A DNA stretch of 64,000 nucleotides from Colwellia sp. PAMC 20917 (GTDB taxonomy: Bacteria; Pseudomonadota; Gammaproteobacteria; Enterobacterales; Alteromonadaceae). A model generated the notes under the pieces. That model made no database searches, was not told where the DNA came from, and worked only from the letters and a program-made list of their open reading frames with translations. This document shows positions 25,651-33,644 of this stretch, piece by piece (the first letter of the stretch is position 1; each line of letters starts with the position of its first letter). The stretch lies in the NCBI RefSeq assembly GCF_001767295.1, contig NZ_CP014944.1:4154001-4218000 (forward strand), written 5' to 3'. The position numbers and the translations under genes were made by a program.

Positions 25651-27963
25651 TTATAAGCCATTGTGATATTGGCTGTTCGTTGATTCAGGTACCATGATAT
25701 TAAGTGTCTCAGGTACGTTAGTATTACCGTTAAGTAATGCTTCAAATTGGCTAATCAATAACGCTTTGTCTGGTGTTTCTTTATCACCCGAGCCAATGTT
25801 AGTCAGATCAATCATAAAGCCATCAAATAAATCACTAAGGTCTTCAATAATTTCAGTATTTAAAAACTGGTCTTGGTTATAAATACTTGGATAGCCCGCT
25901 TTTTGTTTATCGATAGCAAACGAAACACCTTTCAAGTTAGTGATACTGGTTGATTTATCACACGACAGCATACAGCCGTTATCAATGCGTGGTTTTTCAC
26001 AGCCAACACTTTGTTGGAAGAAACATTGTCGGCTGGCCATCAATAAAATAGGGTGGTAAATACTGTAGAAAAGTTTGAAGTTTTCAGGACGAGCAATATT
26101 TCTAATTTGTTGACGGTTTATTTCGTTAGAAATAAACGCACCTTTACAGTCAAAACCTTCCTGCATTGCAAGTAAAGCGTAAGAATTAGTCGTATTTAAG
26201 AAAGGCCCTGCTATCCACTGAATCCCCAAACGGTTGGCTTCATAAGCAATACCTGTGTTATTGGTTACAATCAGTTGTGGTTTTACTTGTTGTAAAATAT
26301 TGACCGCAACGTCGTAATCTTTGCCAATTAATACTGAAGGAAACCAAGGGATCAAGCGAGGGTTTTCTTTAAGAAAACCGACATACTTAGTACAACCACG
26401 TTTATATGCATCGGGTAATTTAAAGTAAATATCTGCCGAGGTTAGATTTGCTAATTCAACATCACTTTCATCACAAATAAGAATTGATAGCTCGGCTTTT
26501 GCATCACCAGTCGCGGTATGTTTAGGATGATTGACTAACTTAGGTAATTGAACCTCAGGTAACACAGCTTTAGAGTTATTCAACAAAAAGGCGGCTTCAT
26601 TTTTTAATACCGTTAATTCTTTAAAAGGAATGCTTAAGCCATCTTCTAAGTCATCGGTTATTATTTCAATCAAATCGAAATGGGCATTGTTAAAGCTTTT
26701 AAAACGCTTTTCAAGGGTTTCTCTGTCAATACTCAGTTTGCCACTTTTTACTAAGTTGCTTTGTGACTTAAGCGCGTAACTTTTAACCTCAAGCCCTTTC
26801 TCGCTGTCTTTAGCATCAACAAAAGCTTGCTGTTGAGAAAGTTCTTTTGTCGTTACGGTCAAGGTAAGTGGTTTATCTAATGTACCTGAAATAGCCAGTG
26901 TTAGCGGTATTTTGCCAATGGTTAAATGTTTTATTTTATCGTCAACAGAGGCATTGATCAGCTGTTTTTCATCATTAAGTTTTTGTTCAACTTCTTGAAT
27001 TTGTACAACTGATATTGCATTACTTTTATCGACAGCGTGGTATTTAGAGTTATCCCGCGGGTTTTCAATAAACATTGACTGATTTAAATCACCACGTAAA
27101 AAGGCGTTGGAGAAGTCGCGGTTAAAAACTTTATAAAGGCGTTCACCATCTTCGAGTAATTCACCCGTTTTAAGGAAACCATCAATTTGTTTGCGAAAGC
27201 TATCAACAACAGTATGAACGTAGCTGGCACCTTTTATACGTCCTTCAATTTTAAAGGAATGCACACCCGCTTCGATAAGCGCAGGTAAATCAAAAAAGGC
27301 CGAGTTATCTTTTATATTTAACGGGAATTTATTACCGGTTGCTGTTGGTTCATATTCTTCACGACAAGCTTGGCTACAACGACCACGATTTCCTGAATTG
27401 CCAACACTTGCTGAGGTTGAATAACAAAGACCAGAGAAAGCAACACAGAGTGAACCATGGACAAAAACTTCTGTTAAGGTATCGTGTGCTTTGCCTGCTG
27501 CTGCCATTGCGGTAATTTCACGCAAATCTAACTCTCTTGATAAATTCACTCGTGACGCACCAAGTTTTTTCAAAAAAGGTATTTGACCCACGTTATGGGT
27601 GGTTAATTGTGTTGATGCGTGAATATCTAAGGTCGGGAAATGCTGGGTAAGCAGATAGAACATGCCAATATCTTGCACGATAACGCCATCAAGTGTGGTG
27701 TTGGCAAGTTTAGTTAATAATTTAGCCAGTGAAGCAAATTCACGCTCTAAGATCACCACATTCAAGGTTAAAAATATTTCACATTGATACTGATGAGCTA
27801 AACGAATAACGCCAACAAGTTGATCAAAGGAGATATTAGTCGCACGATTACGGGCGTTAAAAGTATCTAGGCCACAGTAAACGGCATCGGCTCCAGCAAT
27901 AATCGCTGCTTTAATTGCTTCGACATCACCGCCGGGTGCTAATAACTCTATTTTTTGATCCAT
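25651..27963 (-). CDS. U32 peptidase-family protein, RlhA-like (23S rRNA hydroxylation)
   Basis: A 770-residue cytoplasmic protein. The N-terminal U32 domain has the family opening ELLAPGGDVEAIKAAI, the barrel motifs and the Cys-rich signature FSGLCYSTSASVGNSGNRGRC with CSQACREEY, thought to bind iron-sulfur or iron. FKIEGRIK and a central DUF3656-like region follow. This organisation matches E. coli RlhA (YdcP), which is needed for hydroxylation of C2501 in 23S rRNA using prephenate-derived chemistry. It is about 115 residues longer than E. coli RlhA, with an extra C-terminal part that holds further Cys residues (RQCFFQQSVGC, NGCMLSC). ATG at 27963 is chosen; an in-frame GTG at 27981 is the alternative. 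Other U32 members (UbiU/UbiV, TrhP) have different domain sets, so RlhA is the best but not certain match. Confidence 0.8.
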   Translation of the reverse strand: MDQKIELLAPGGDVEAIKAAIIAGADAVYCGLDTFNARNRATNISFDQLVGVIRLAHQYQCEIFLTLNVVILEREFASLAKLLTKLANTTLDGVIVQDIGMFYLLTQHFPTLDIHASTQLTTHNVGQIPFLKKLGASRVNLSRELDLREITAMAAAGKAHDTLTEVFVHGSLCVAFSGLCYSTSASVGNSGNRGRCSQACREEYEPTATGNKFPLNIKDNSAFFDLPALIEAGVHSFKIEGRIKGASYVHTVVDSFRKQIDGFLKTGELLEDGERLYKVFNRDFSNAFLRGDLNQSMFIENPRDNSKYHAVDKSNAISVVQIQEVEQKLNDEKQLINASVDDKIKHLTIGKIPLTLAISGTLDKPLTLTVTTKELSQQQAFVDAKDSEKGLEVKSYALKSQSNLVKSGKLSIDRETLEKRFKSFNNAHFDLIEIITDDLEDGLSIPFKELTVLKNEAAFLLNNSKAVLPEVQLPKLVNHPKHTATGDAKAELSILICDESDVELANLTSADIYFKLPDAYKRGCTKYVGFLKENPRLIPWFPSVLIGKDYDVAVNILQQVKPQLIVTNNTGIAYEANRLGIQWIAGPFLNTTNSYALLAMQEGFDCKGAFISNEINRQQIRNIARPENFKLFYSIYHPILLMASRQCFFQQSVGCEKPRIDNGCMLSCDKSTSITNLKGVSFAIDKQKAGYPSIYNQDQFLNTEIIEDLSDLFDGFMIDLTNIGSGDKETPDKALLISQFEALLNGNTNVPETLNIMVPESTNSQYHNGL

Positions 27964-28074
27964 GGGGTCACTTATCTTCACTTAAATTTAAAGGTGGCGA
28001 TTTTACCGATATATTTCCTTAATGAATACCGTTAAAGTAACTTATTATTTTATATTTTCTATAAATAAACGCCC

Positions 28075-28755
28075 ATGAAGCCAAACTCGTCATTACCTGT
28101 ACTCTATTCTTTAAGAAACTGTCCTTATGCAATGCGCGCAAGAATCGCAATATATTATGCAAAACAGACAGTTGCATTACGTGACCTAGTATTAACCGAT
28201 AAACCCGATGAAATGATTGCGGTCTCACCAAAAGGTACGGTACCGGTTTTAGTGACTGAACATGTTACGGGAGAGCCGCGAGTGATTGAAGAAAGTCTGG
28301 AGGTTATGCTGTGGGCATTAGATAAAAGCGATCCCGATAATCTTCTGCATAGTGATAGACCCGATTTATTACCGGAAATGTTATCGTTAATTTCAACATT
28401 TGATAATGAATTTAAACAATGTTTTGATAAATATCAGTGTGCAAAACGTTATCATGAAACGTCACTGGCCAGCGACAGGGCTGCGTGTGAAAAATACATA
28501 GCCGATTTAGAGCAACGTCTACAACTCACTGAATTTCTTATGTCAGACAAAAACAGTTTGGCCGATATCGCTTTATTGCCTTTTATTCGTAAGTTTTCAA
28601 AAGTTGAGCGGCAATGGTATTTACACTCACCGTATCCAAAACTTAGAGCATGGCTAAATAACTATTTACAAAGCCGGATGTTCAGTAAAGTGATGACCCA
28701 ATACCCCTTGTGGTTGGACAATAAAGCGGTGATAACTTTTGGCGACGACCGTTAA
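28075..28755 (+). CDS. glutathione S-transferase-like protein
   Basis: A 226-residue cytoplasmic protein. The thioredoxin-like N-terminal domain (about 8-85) begins VLYSLRNCPYAMRARIA, with a Cys in the position of a glutaredoxin-type active site, the cis-Pro in GTVPVLV and the glutathione-contacting EES segment. An all-helical C-terminal domain (about 95-220) includes ADIALLPFIRKFS. The CPY-type site suggests a Cys-based (omega or beta-like) reductase or transferase rather than a Tyr/Ser GST. Divergent from the RlhA-like gene across about 110 bases. The substrate is unknown. Confidence 0.85.
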   Translation: MKPNSSLPVLYSLRNCPYAMRARIAIYYAKQTVALRDLVLTDKPDEMIAVSPKGTVPVLVTEHVTGEPRVIEESLEVMLWALDKSDPDNLLHSDRPDLLPEMLSLISTFDNEFKQCFDKYQCAKRYHETSLASDRAACEKYIADLEQRLQLTEFLMSDKNSLADIALLPFIRKFSKVERQWYLHSPYPKLRAWLNNYLQSRMFSKVMTQYPLWLDNKAVITFGDDR

Positions 28756-28781
28756 AAAAGCCATCACTAAGTTTGTTTAAA

Positions 28782-28806
28782 TTTTCTTAAGCTTTCCTTA
28801 AGAAAA
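28782..28806. repeat. perfect hairpin immediately upstream of the thioredoxin gene
   Basis: 10-base arms TTTTCTTAAG / CTTAAGAAAA with a CTTTC loop, ending 7 bases before the ATG at 28814. It could terminate the GST transcript weakly, act as an operator for the thioredoxin-DUF4266-DUF3570 genes, or mask translation from 28814. Confidence 0.55.
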
Positions 28807-28813
28807 CTTAACT

Positions 28814-29377
28814 ATGATAGCGTCAATTATATTTCTTGATGGTATTTCAGTGAACATTCTCAACGCACAACATCCTTATCTAACTGCAAGAGTGGCTATT
28901 AAAAAATTGCAGATTTTTTTCCTTTTGATGCTAACGACTTTAGCATTACTGAGTCATGCTAAAGCTAATAATTTATCTGAAAGTTCAGCTAAAATGCAAT
29001 TAGATACCTTAATAGCTCAACACCATGGTGATGTCATTTATGTAGATTTTTGGGCGTCTTGGTGCGGTCCTTGTCGTAAATCATTTCCGTGGATGAATAA
29101 AATGCAGAATGAGCATCAAGCACAAGGCTTTACTGTTATTAGTATCAATCTCGATACGGAACAAAGATTAGCCACTGAATTTTTACGAGAGAACCCAGCA
29201 AACTTTGCAGTAATTTATGATCCTAACGGTGAGCTTGCGCGCTTTTTTAAAATTCAGGGGATGCCCAGTAGTTTGATCATCAACAAGTTAGGTGAGATTA
29301 AATACGCACATAGTGGTTTTTTTACCAACAAAGTTTCACAATACGAACAAGAAATTCAACAGTTACTTGCTCTCTAA
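28814..29377 (+). CDS. exported thioredoxin-like protein (TlpA/ResA type)
   Basis: A 187-residue protein. A hydrophobic segment at about 34-50 (IFFLLMLTTLALLSHAKA) should export or anchor it, so the redox domain lies in the periplasm. The thioredoxin fold carries WCGPC (Cys84, Cys87) in DFWASWCGPCRKSFPWM and the cis-Pro loop GMPSSLI. It probably reduces or isomerises disulfides of an exported partner; the next genes encode a lipoprotein with a CGC tail and an outer-membrane protein, which makes these candidates. The ATG at 28814 lies directly behind a hairpin and gives an unusually long n-region; an in-frame GTG at 28850 may be the real start. It is the first gene of the cluster, 20-30 bases before the DUF4266 gene. 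Confidence 0.87.
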   Translation: MIASIIFLDGISVNILNAQHPYLTARVAIKKLQIFFLLMLTTLALLSHAKANNLSESSAKMQLDTLIAQHHGDVIYVDFWASWCGPCRKSFPWMNKMQNEHQAQGFTVISINLDTEQRLATEFLRENPANFAVIYDPNGELARFFKIQGMPSSLIINKLGEIKYAHSGFFTNKVSQYEQEIQQLLAL

Positions 29378-29409
29378 CGAATAATATAAAGAGAATAATG
29401 AGGTTTTCA

Positions 29410-29634
29410 ATGAACAATAAATTTAAATATTCACTGGTTTTTGCTGCGGTAACTTTGGCATCAGGTTGCTCAAGTTTAGGTGTCGAACCTTGGGAACGTG
29501 ATTTGTTAGCAAAAGAGCAAATGGCTTTAACATCTTCACCAATTGATTCAGCACTTGATGATCATATTTATTTCAGCAAAGAAGCATCAAGCGGTGGTAA
29601 AAGCTTCGGTGGCGGAGGTTGTGGATGCAATTAA
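29410..29634 (+). CDS. DUF4266 small lipoprotein with C-terminal CGC motif
   Basis: A 74-residue lipoprotein: signal peptide with lipobox ASGCSS (lipidated Cys about 20), a short body starting LGVEPWERDLLAKEQM, and a Gly-rich end KSFGGGGCGCN. This matches DUF4266, a family of small proteins of unknown function. The two C-terminal Cys separated by one Gly could form a disulfide or bind a metal. ATG at 29410 has GAGG just upstream; an earlier ATG at 29398 is possible. Its last ten bases overlap the start of the DUF3570 gene, so the two proteins are translationally coupled and probably act together at the outer membrane. An outer-membrane location is inferred from residues SS after the Cys. Confidence 0.88.
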   Translation: MNNKFKYSLVFAAVTLASGCSSLGVEPWERDLLAKEQMALTSSPIDSALDDHIYFSKEASSGGKSFGGGGCGCN

Positions 29635-30950
29635 TTAATGAGAGTCAATCGAAAAAAGCTATCAACAAAAAGAACCTCAAGGCTGCGTTAACTTTAGCAA
29701 CTACCGCTTTGTTAGGCAGTGTTCAAGTTAGTGCTGCCCCAACATCAGTAGCAGCAGATAAAGATACTTGGTCTTTTGATTCGGCGTTTTTATATTACAG
29801 TGAGGCTGACCGTGTTTCAGCAGCAGAAGCTGTTTTTAATGCTAAAAAAACTTATAACGATGATAGTATTTTAAACTTGAAGTTAACCGTTGATGCATTA
29901 ACGGGGGCTTCAGCCAATGGCGCCGTTGCTCAGCCCGATGTTCAAACGTTTACCAGACCCTCAGGTAAAGGAGATTATCAAGTTAAAGCCGGTGAAACAC
30001 CTCTTGATGACACTTTTCATGATACGCGTGTACAACTGAACGCTCAGTGGACGCAAGCACTAGCGCCTAATTTTACAGGCAGTGTCGGTGGGCATCTCTC
30101 AAAAGAATATGATTACTTGTCTTTAGGGATCAATGGCAATATTGCTTATGACTTTAATAAGAAGAACTCGACTATTTCTTTTGGTTTAAGTCATTTTCAA
30201 GACACCTTTTCGCCAGAAGGGGGCTTACCTAAACCTTTTGCTTCTATGGCGTCAGCTTATAATGACAGCGAAGATGAAAGTGCTCATGATGCTACTCGTA
30301 TGGGCAGTGATGATGATAAAACCACTTCGGATATTATGGTAGGTTTTACTCAAGTCATTAACAGACGTATGGTTACCCAGTTTAATTATTCCTATTCGGT
30401 TGTTGATGGCTATTTAACGGACCCCTTTAAAGTCTTAAGTTTGTTAAATAACGAAGGTCTTGCACAAGACTATTTATATGAGAATCGCCCTAATGAGCGG
30501 ACCAAACAAAGTGTTTTTGCACAAACAAAATATCATTTTGATGAAACTATTTTAGATGTGTCATATCGTTATATGTGGGATGACTGGGATATAAAGTCTC
30601 ATACGGTAGATACTCGCTTTTATATTCCGTTAGGTAACGGTAGCTATTTAGAGCCACATTTACGTTTTTATCAACAAGGCGCAGCCCAATTTTATCAACC
30701 CTTCTTAATGGAAGATGATGCAACACCTGAGTTTGCCAGTGCTGATTACCGTATTGGTGAAATGACGGCTTATACGGTTGGTTTAAAATATGGTATGAAG
30801 TTAGCTGATGGTAATGATTTGTCTTTTAGACTTGAATATTATCGCCAAGACCCTAAAAGTGCCGGACATAAAGTGCCTAGTGCTTTAGCTAATATAGAAA
30901 TATATGAAAGCATTGATGCAATAATTGCACAGGTTAGCTATTCGTTCTAA
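29625..30950 (+). CDS. DUF3570 outer-membrane beta-barrel-like protein with candidate flavinylation motif
   Basis: A 441-residue exported protein: signal peptide about 1-38 (ending QVSAA), then alternating beta-strand pattern throughout and a C-terminal aromatic residue (IIAQVSYSF), typical of outer-membrane barrels; DUF3570 family. Near the mature N-terminus the segment D90-A-L-T93-G-A-S96 matches the Dxx(S/T)GA(S/T) consensus where ApbE enzymes attach FMN to Thr or Ser, as in NqrC and RnfG. With apbE next door, covalent flavin on Thr93 is a plausible inference. Start ATG at 29625 is supported by GGAGG at 29614-29618, six bases upstream and inside the previous gene. The function is unknown; an extracytoplasmic redox role is suggested. 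Confidence 0.87.
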   Translation: MQLINESQSKKAINKKNLKAALTLATTALLGSVQVSAAPTSVAADKDTWSFDSAFLYYSEADRVSAAEAVFNAKKTYNDDSILNLKLTVDALTGASANGAVAQPDVQTFTRPSGKGDYQVKAGETPLDDTFHDTRVQLNAQWTQALAPNFTGSVGGHLSKEYDYLSLGINGNIAYDFNKKNSTISFGLSHFQDTFSPEGGLPKPFASMASAYNDSEDESAHDATRMGSDDDKTTSDIMVGFTQVINRRMVTQFNYSYSVVDGYLTDPFKVLSLLNNEGLAQDYLYENRPNERTKQSVFAQTKYHFDETILDVSYRYMWDDWDIKSHTVDTRFYIPLGNGSYLEPHLRFYQQGAAQFYQPFLMEDDATPEFASADYRIGEMTAYTVGLKYGMKLADGNDLSFRLEYYRQDPKSAGHKVPSALANIEIYESIDAIIAQVSYSF

Positions 30951-30975
30951 AGTGTAGCAATAATCTAAATAATAC

Positions 30976-31016
30976 AAGCCCTTATTTAATCACATAAATA
31001 AGGGCTTTATCTTTTT
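30976..31016 (+). terminator. strong terminator between DUF3570 gene and apbE
   Basis: 13-base perfect arms AAGCCCTTATTTA / TAAATAAGGGCTT (30976-30988, 30995-31007) with a 6-base loop, then TATCTTTTT. It ends only about 14 bases before the apbE start, so apbE is expressed by readthrough or from a promoter within this short gap. Confidence 0.88.
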
Positions 31017-31029
31017 ATCAAGGTGACAA

Positions 31030-31926
31030 TTGAAGAAACTTAGAGAAATAAAACTGGCCAAACGCTCAGACGGATTCTGTATTCAATTTGATGCTATGGC
31101 CAGTCCGTGTGAGGTGATTATTGAAACCTCTGACCCTGCGCTTGCCAAACAGCTTGGTGAACAAGTTAGTACAGAAGTTTGGCGTATCGAAGACAAGTAT
31201 AGCCGTTATAACTCTGATAGTCTTTGTAGCCAGATAAATCAAAGTCAGGGTAAGCCCATCGCTATTGACGGCGAGACTTTTGCTTTATTAAACTTTGCTG
31301 ATACTTGTTACCAACTCAGCGATGGGATATTTGATATAACGTCAGGCGTGCTAAGAAAAGTCTGGTGTTTTGATTGCTCTGATAATATTCCTACTTCGTT
31401 GGCGGTTAAAAAGGCCATGGATAATGTGGGTTGGCATAAGATAAAATATGATAATCGCCAAGTGACTTTACCGATAAATATGGAAATTGATTTCGGTGGT
31501 ATTGGTAAAGAGTATGCGGTTGATCGCGCTATAGTCTTAATAAATTTATTAACACAACAACCCGTATTGGTGAATTTAGGTGGCGATTTAGCGACAAATT
31601 CATCAAGAAAAAATGGTCAACCTTGGCAAGTTGGAGTAGAGCACCCTGGTTTTGTCGACAAAAAAACCATAGTCGTGTCATTATTTAAGGGGGCATTGGC
31701 AACGAGTGGCGATGCAAAACGCTTTTTAGAGAAAAACGGTCAACGTTACAGCCATATTCTAAATGCTAAAACGGGTTGGCCAATTGAGCATGCACCGCGG
31801 TCAATGACTGTTTCAGCACCACAATGCATTCAAGCGGGAATATTGGCGACGTTAGCTCAAATGCAGGGCAAAAATGCAGAACAGTTTTTAGCCGAACAAG
31901 ACATCAAGCACTGGGCTATTCGTTAG
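31030..31926 (+). CDS. apbE: ApbE-like FAD:protein FMN transferase, no signal peptide
   Basis: A 298-residue enzyme that transfers FMN from FAD to a Thr or Ser of a target protein. Family motifs: FDAMASPCEV at the start, KYSRYNSDSL, DFGGIGKEYAVDRA, LVNLGGDLAT, ALATSGDAKRF and the C-terminal SHILNAKTGWP with SMTVSAP. Unlike most ApbE proteins, which are periplasmic lipoproteins, this one has no leader: the frame has a TGA (31024-31026) just before the TTG start, so no longer form exists. AAGG six bases upstream supports the TTG. It follows the DUF3570 gene after a terminator. The likely target is the DUF3570 protein, but modification would then happen before export, which is unusual. Confidence 0.9.
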   Translation: MKKLREIKLAKRSDGFCIQFDAMASPCEVIIETSDPALAKQLGEQVSTEVWRIEDKYSRYNSDSLCSQINQSQGKPIAIDGETFALLNFADTCYQLSDGIFDITSGVLRKVWCFDCSDNIPTSLAVKKAMDNVGWHKIKYDNRQVTLPINMEIDFGGIGKEYAVDRAIVLINLLTQQPVLVNLGGDLATNSSRKNGQPWQVGVEHPGFVDKKTIVVSLFKGALATSGDAKRFLEKNGQRYSHILNAKTGWPIEHAPRSMTVSAPQCIQAGILATLAQMQGKNAEQFLAEQDIKHWAIR

Positions 31927-31985
31927 GTATTTAAAATAGGCGAATTAATAACAGCATTTTTCACAAGTTAAATCGCAAATAGTAC

Positions 31986-32024
31986 GAATTAACGATAAGC
32001 TAAGCTTACGTTAATTCTCTTTTG
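31986..32024 (+). terminator. terminator after apbE
   Basis: GAATTAACGATAAGC pairs with GCTTACGTTAATTC (one bulged A, 3-base loop), followed by TCTTTTG. It lies 60 bases after the apbE stop and just before the DUF2057 gene. Confidence 0.65.
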
Positions 32025-32036
32025 TAGGTTTTACTG

Positions 32037-32660
32037 ATGACACCTTGGTCTGTTAATTTACTGGCTTGTTTATTTTTTTGTTTTATAACTGCTAACAATG
32101 CTGTTGCTGCACAATTGGTGGTACCTGATGTTTATAAATTGATAAAAGTTAATGGTGAAAAGGCAAGTAGTGATTTTTTTAGCCGAAATACTGTTGTTGA
32201 TATAAAACGTGGTGAAAATATTTTAGTGGTGCAATATAGTGAGCTTTTTGAAAATTATGATGATGACGACCACGTCACGATAAAGTCTGCTCCCCAAGTT
32301 ATTTTATTTACTTTAAAAGAAACCATCCACCAGAAGTACATTATGGTCACGCCCGTTATATCTGACAGCCTTAGCGCACGTAAATTTGCCCAATCTCCGA
32401 CCATTGAAATAAAGTCCCTTAATGAAAACTCAGTTCAACAAGACGCTATCTTTGTGCTTAATCAAAGTTTAACTGAATTTGAAGCCGGTTTAGCCTTTGA
32501 AAAAATAGCTGAACATCAAATGCAGCTGGCAAAAACGCCTGAAAATAACAAACAAAATAGCGATATTAAAAAAACAGATGATGCTCTAAATAAATTAAAG
32601 TTTTGGTGGCATAAAGCAAATAAAGAACAACAAAAACAATTTCTTGAATCTATTCGATAG
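32037..32660 (+). CDS. DUF2057 (YccT-like) exported protein
   Basis: A 207-residue protein with a signal peptide (about 1-25, LACLFFCFITANNAVAA) and the DUF2057 pattern: LVVPDVYKLIKVNGEKAS, VVDIKRGENILVVQYSELF and FTLKETIHQKYIMVTPVI. It is related to E. coli YccT/CsgI, a periplasmic curli modulator, but no curli genes are in the window. The C-terminal 50 residues are Lys/Gln-rich and helical. The SIMPL gene follows 53 bases later and is probably cotranscribed. Confidence 0.83.
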   Translation: MTPWSVNLLACLFFCFITANNAVAAQLVVPDVYKLIKVNGEKASSDFFSRNTVVDIKRGENILVVQYSELFENYDDDDHVTIKSAPQVILFTLKETIHQKYIMVTPVISDSLSARKFAQSPTIEIKSLNENSVQQDAIFVLNQSLTEFEAGLAFEKIAEHQMQLAKTPENNKQNSDIKKTDDALNKLKFWWHKANKEQQKQFLESIR

Positions 32661-32713
32661 ACGTAAAATAGTTAATGTACCCTTTTAAAAATAACTCACT
32701 ATTGAGGGATAAG

Positions 32714-33499
32714 ATGAAATACCTACTCGTTATTATGATCAGTTTGTTCTCATTATCTATCACGGCAGAGCAATACACGACTCAGGGGATTGAAGTCATT
32801 GGTAAAGGGTCAGTAAGTGCAAAACCTGACAAGTTTACTTTTACGGTGACGGTTAGCCAACGCGGCAATGTTGCCAGCAAAGCTAAAGCTTTGGTTGACC
32901 ACAAAAGCCAGTTAGTGACCCAGATGTATTTATCAATGGGCATTGCTGAGTCTGCTATTGAATCTGCTCGATTAGAATTAATTCCCCGCTATGAAATACC
33001 GGCTGATGTGCCAGCGATAATCGTTCATCAGAGATTGTCTAATCAAGAGGGCGAAAAAAACAAGACGAAGGCGGTTATTCATCGTAATCAATTAACAGAT
33101 AACTCTGTGGCTCAGCAAGAAAAAATTTATTTTGAAGTGTCTCGTACCATAAAAGTGACTTTTACCGACTTTTCGCGCTATGACCAATTACTCGATAATG
33201 TTGTTAAAATCGGTGTTAATCGCATTTCTGCTTTGCAAACTTCAATAGTAAACGCTGACGTTTTGTATCAACAAGCGCTGATCAATGCCTTAAAAAATGC
33301 GCATCAAAAAGCCACCACTATTGCAGAGCAAATGGGCGTTACCTTAGGTAAAGTTTCAAATTTGACCGAGTCTGCTTATCACACTCCAAACACTTATGTT
33401 ATGGCCGGTAGAAGTAACGCCGGTTTTAATTCACAAGTAGCGGAAAATAATGTTGTGGCACAAGTGAATGTTACTTTTGCCATAAAAACCGAGAAATAA
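32714..33499 (+). CDS. SIMPL domain (DUF541) periplasmic protein
   Basis: A 261-residue protein with a signal peptide (MKYLLVIMISLFSLSITA) and a SIMPL domain: GIEVIGKGSVSAKPDKFTF at the mature start and repeated beta-alpha units up to VAQVNVTFAIK. SIMPL proteins (for example YggE, BP26) form large oligomers in the periplasm and are tied to stress tolerance; activity is unknown. ATG at 32714 is chosen because GAGGGAT lies just upstream; an in-frame ATG at 32675 would add 13 non-signal residues. It follows DUF2057. Confidence 0.88.
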   Translation: MKYLLVIMISLFSLSITAEQYTTQGIEVIGKGSVSAKPDKFTFTVTVSQRGNVASKAKALVDHKSQLVTQMYLSMGIAESAIESARLELIPRYEIPADVPAIIVHQRLSNQEGEKNKTKAVIHRNQLTDNSVAQQEKIYFEVSRTIKVTFTDFSRYDQLLDNVVKIGVNRISALQTSIVNADVLYQQALINALKNAHQKATTIAEQMGVTLGKVSNLTESAYHTPNTYVMAGRSNAGFNSQVAENNVVAQVNVTFAIKTEK

Positions 33500-33644
33500 A
33501 GCGGCAGTTAAGCCAATTAGCAGCAATATAAGTTAAAAGTGCGTAAAATCTGTAATAATTGCTTTAACTTCACGGGTTATCGGGTTATGTTATGCGTTTT
33601 TTGACCATCACTTATCTTTGATAAACATAAGAATACCGGTATTT

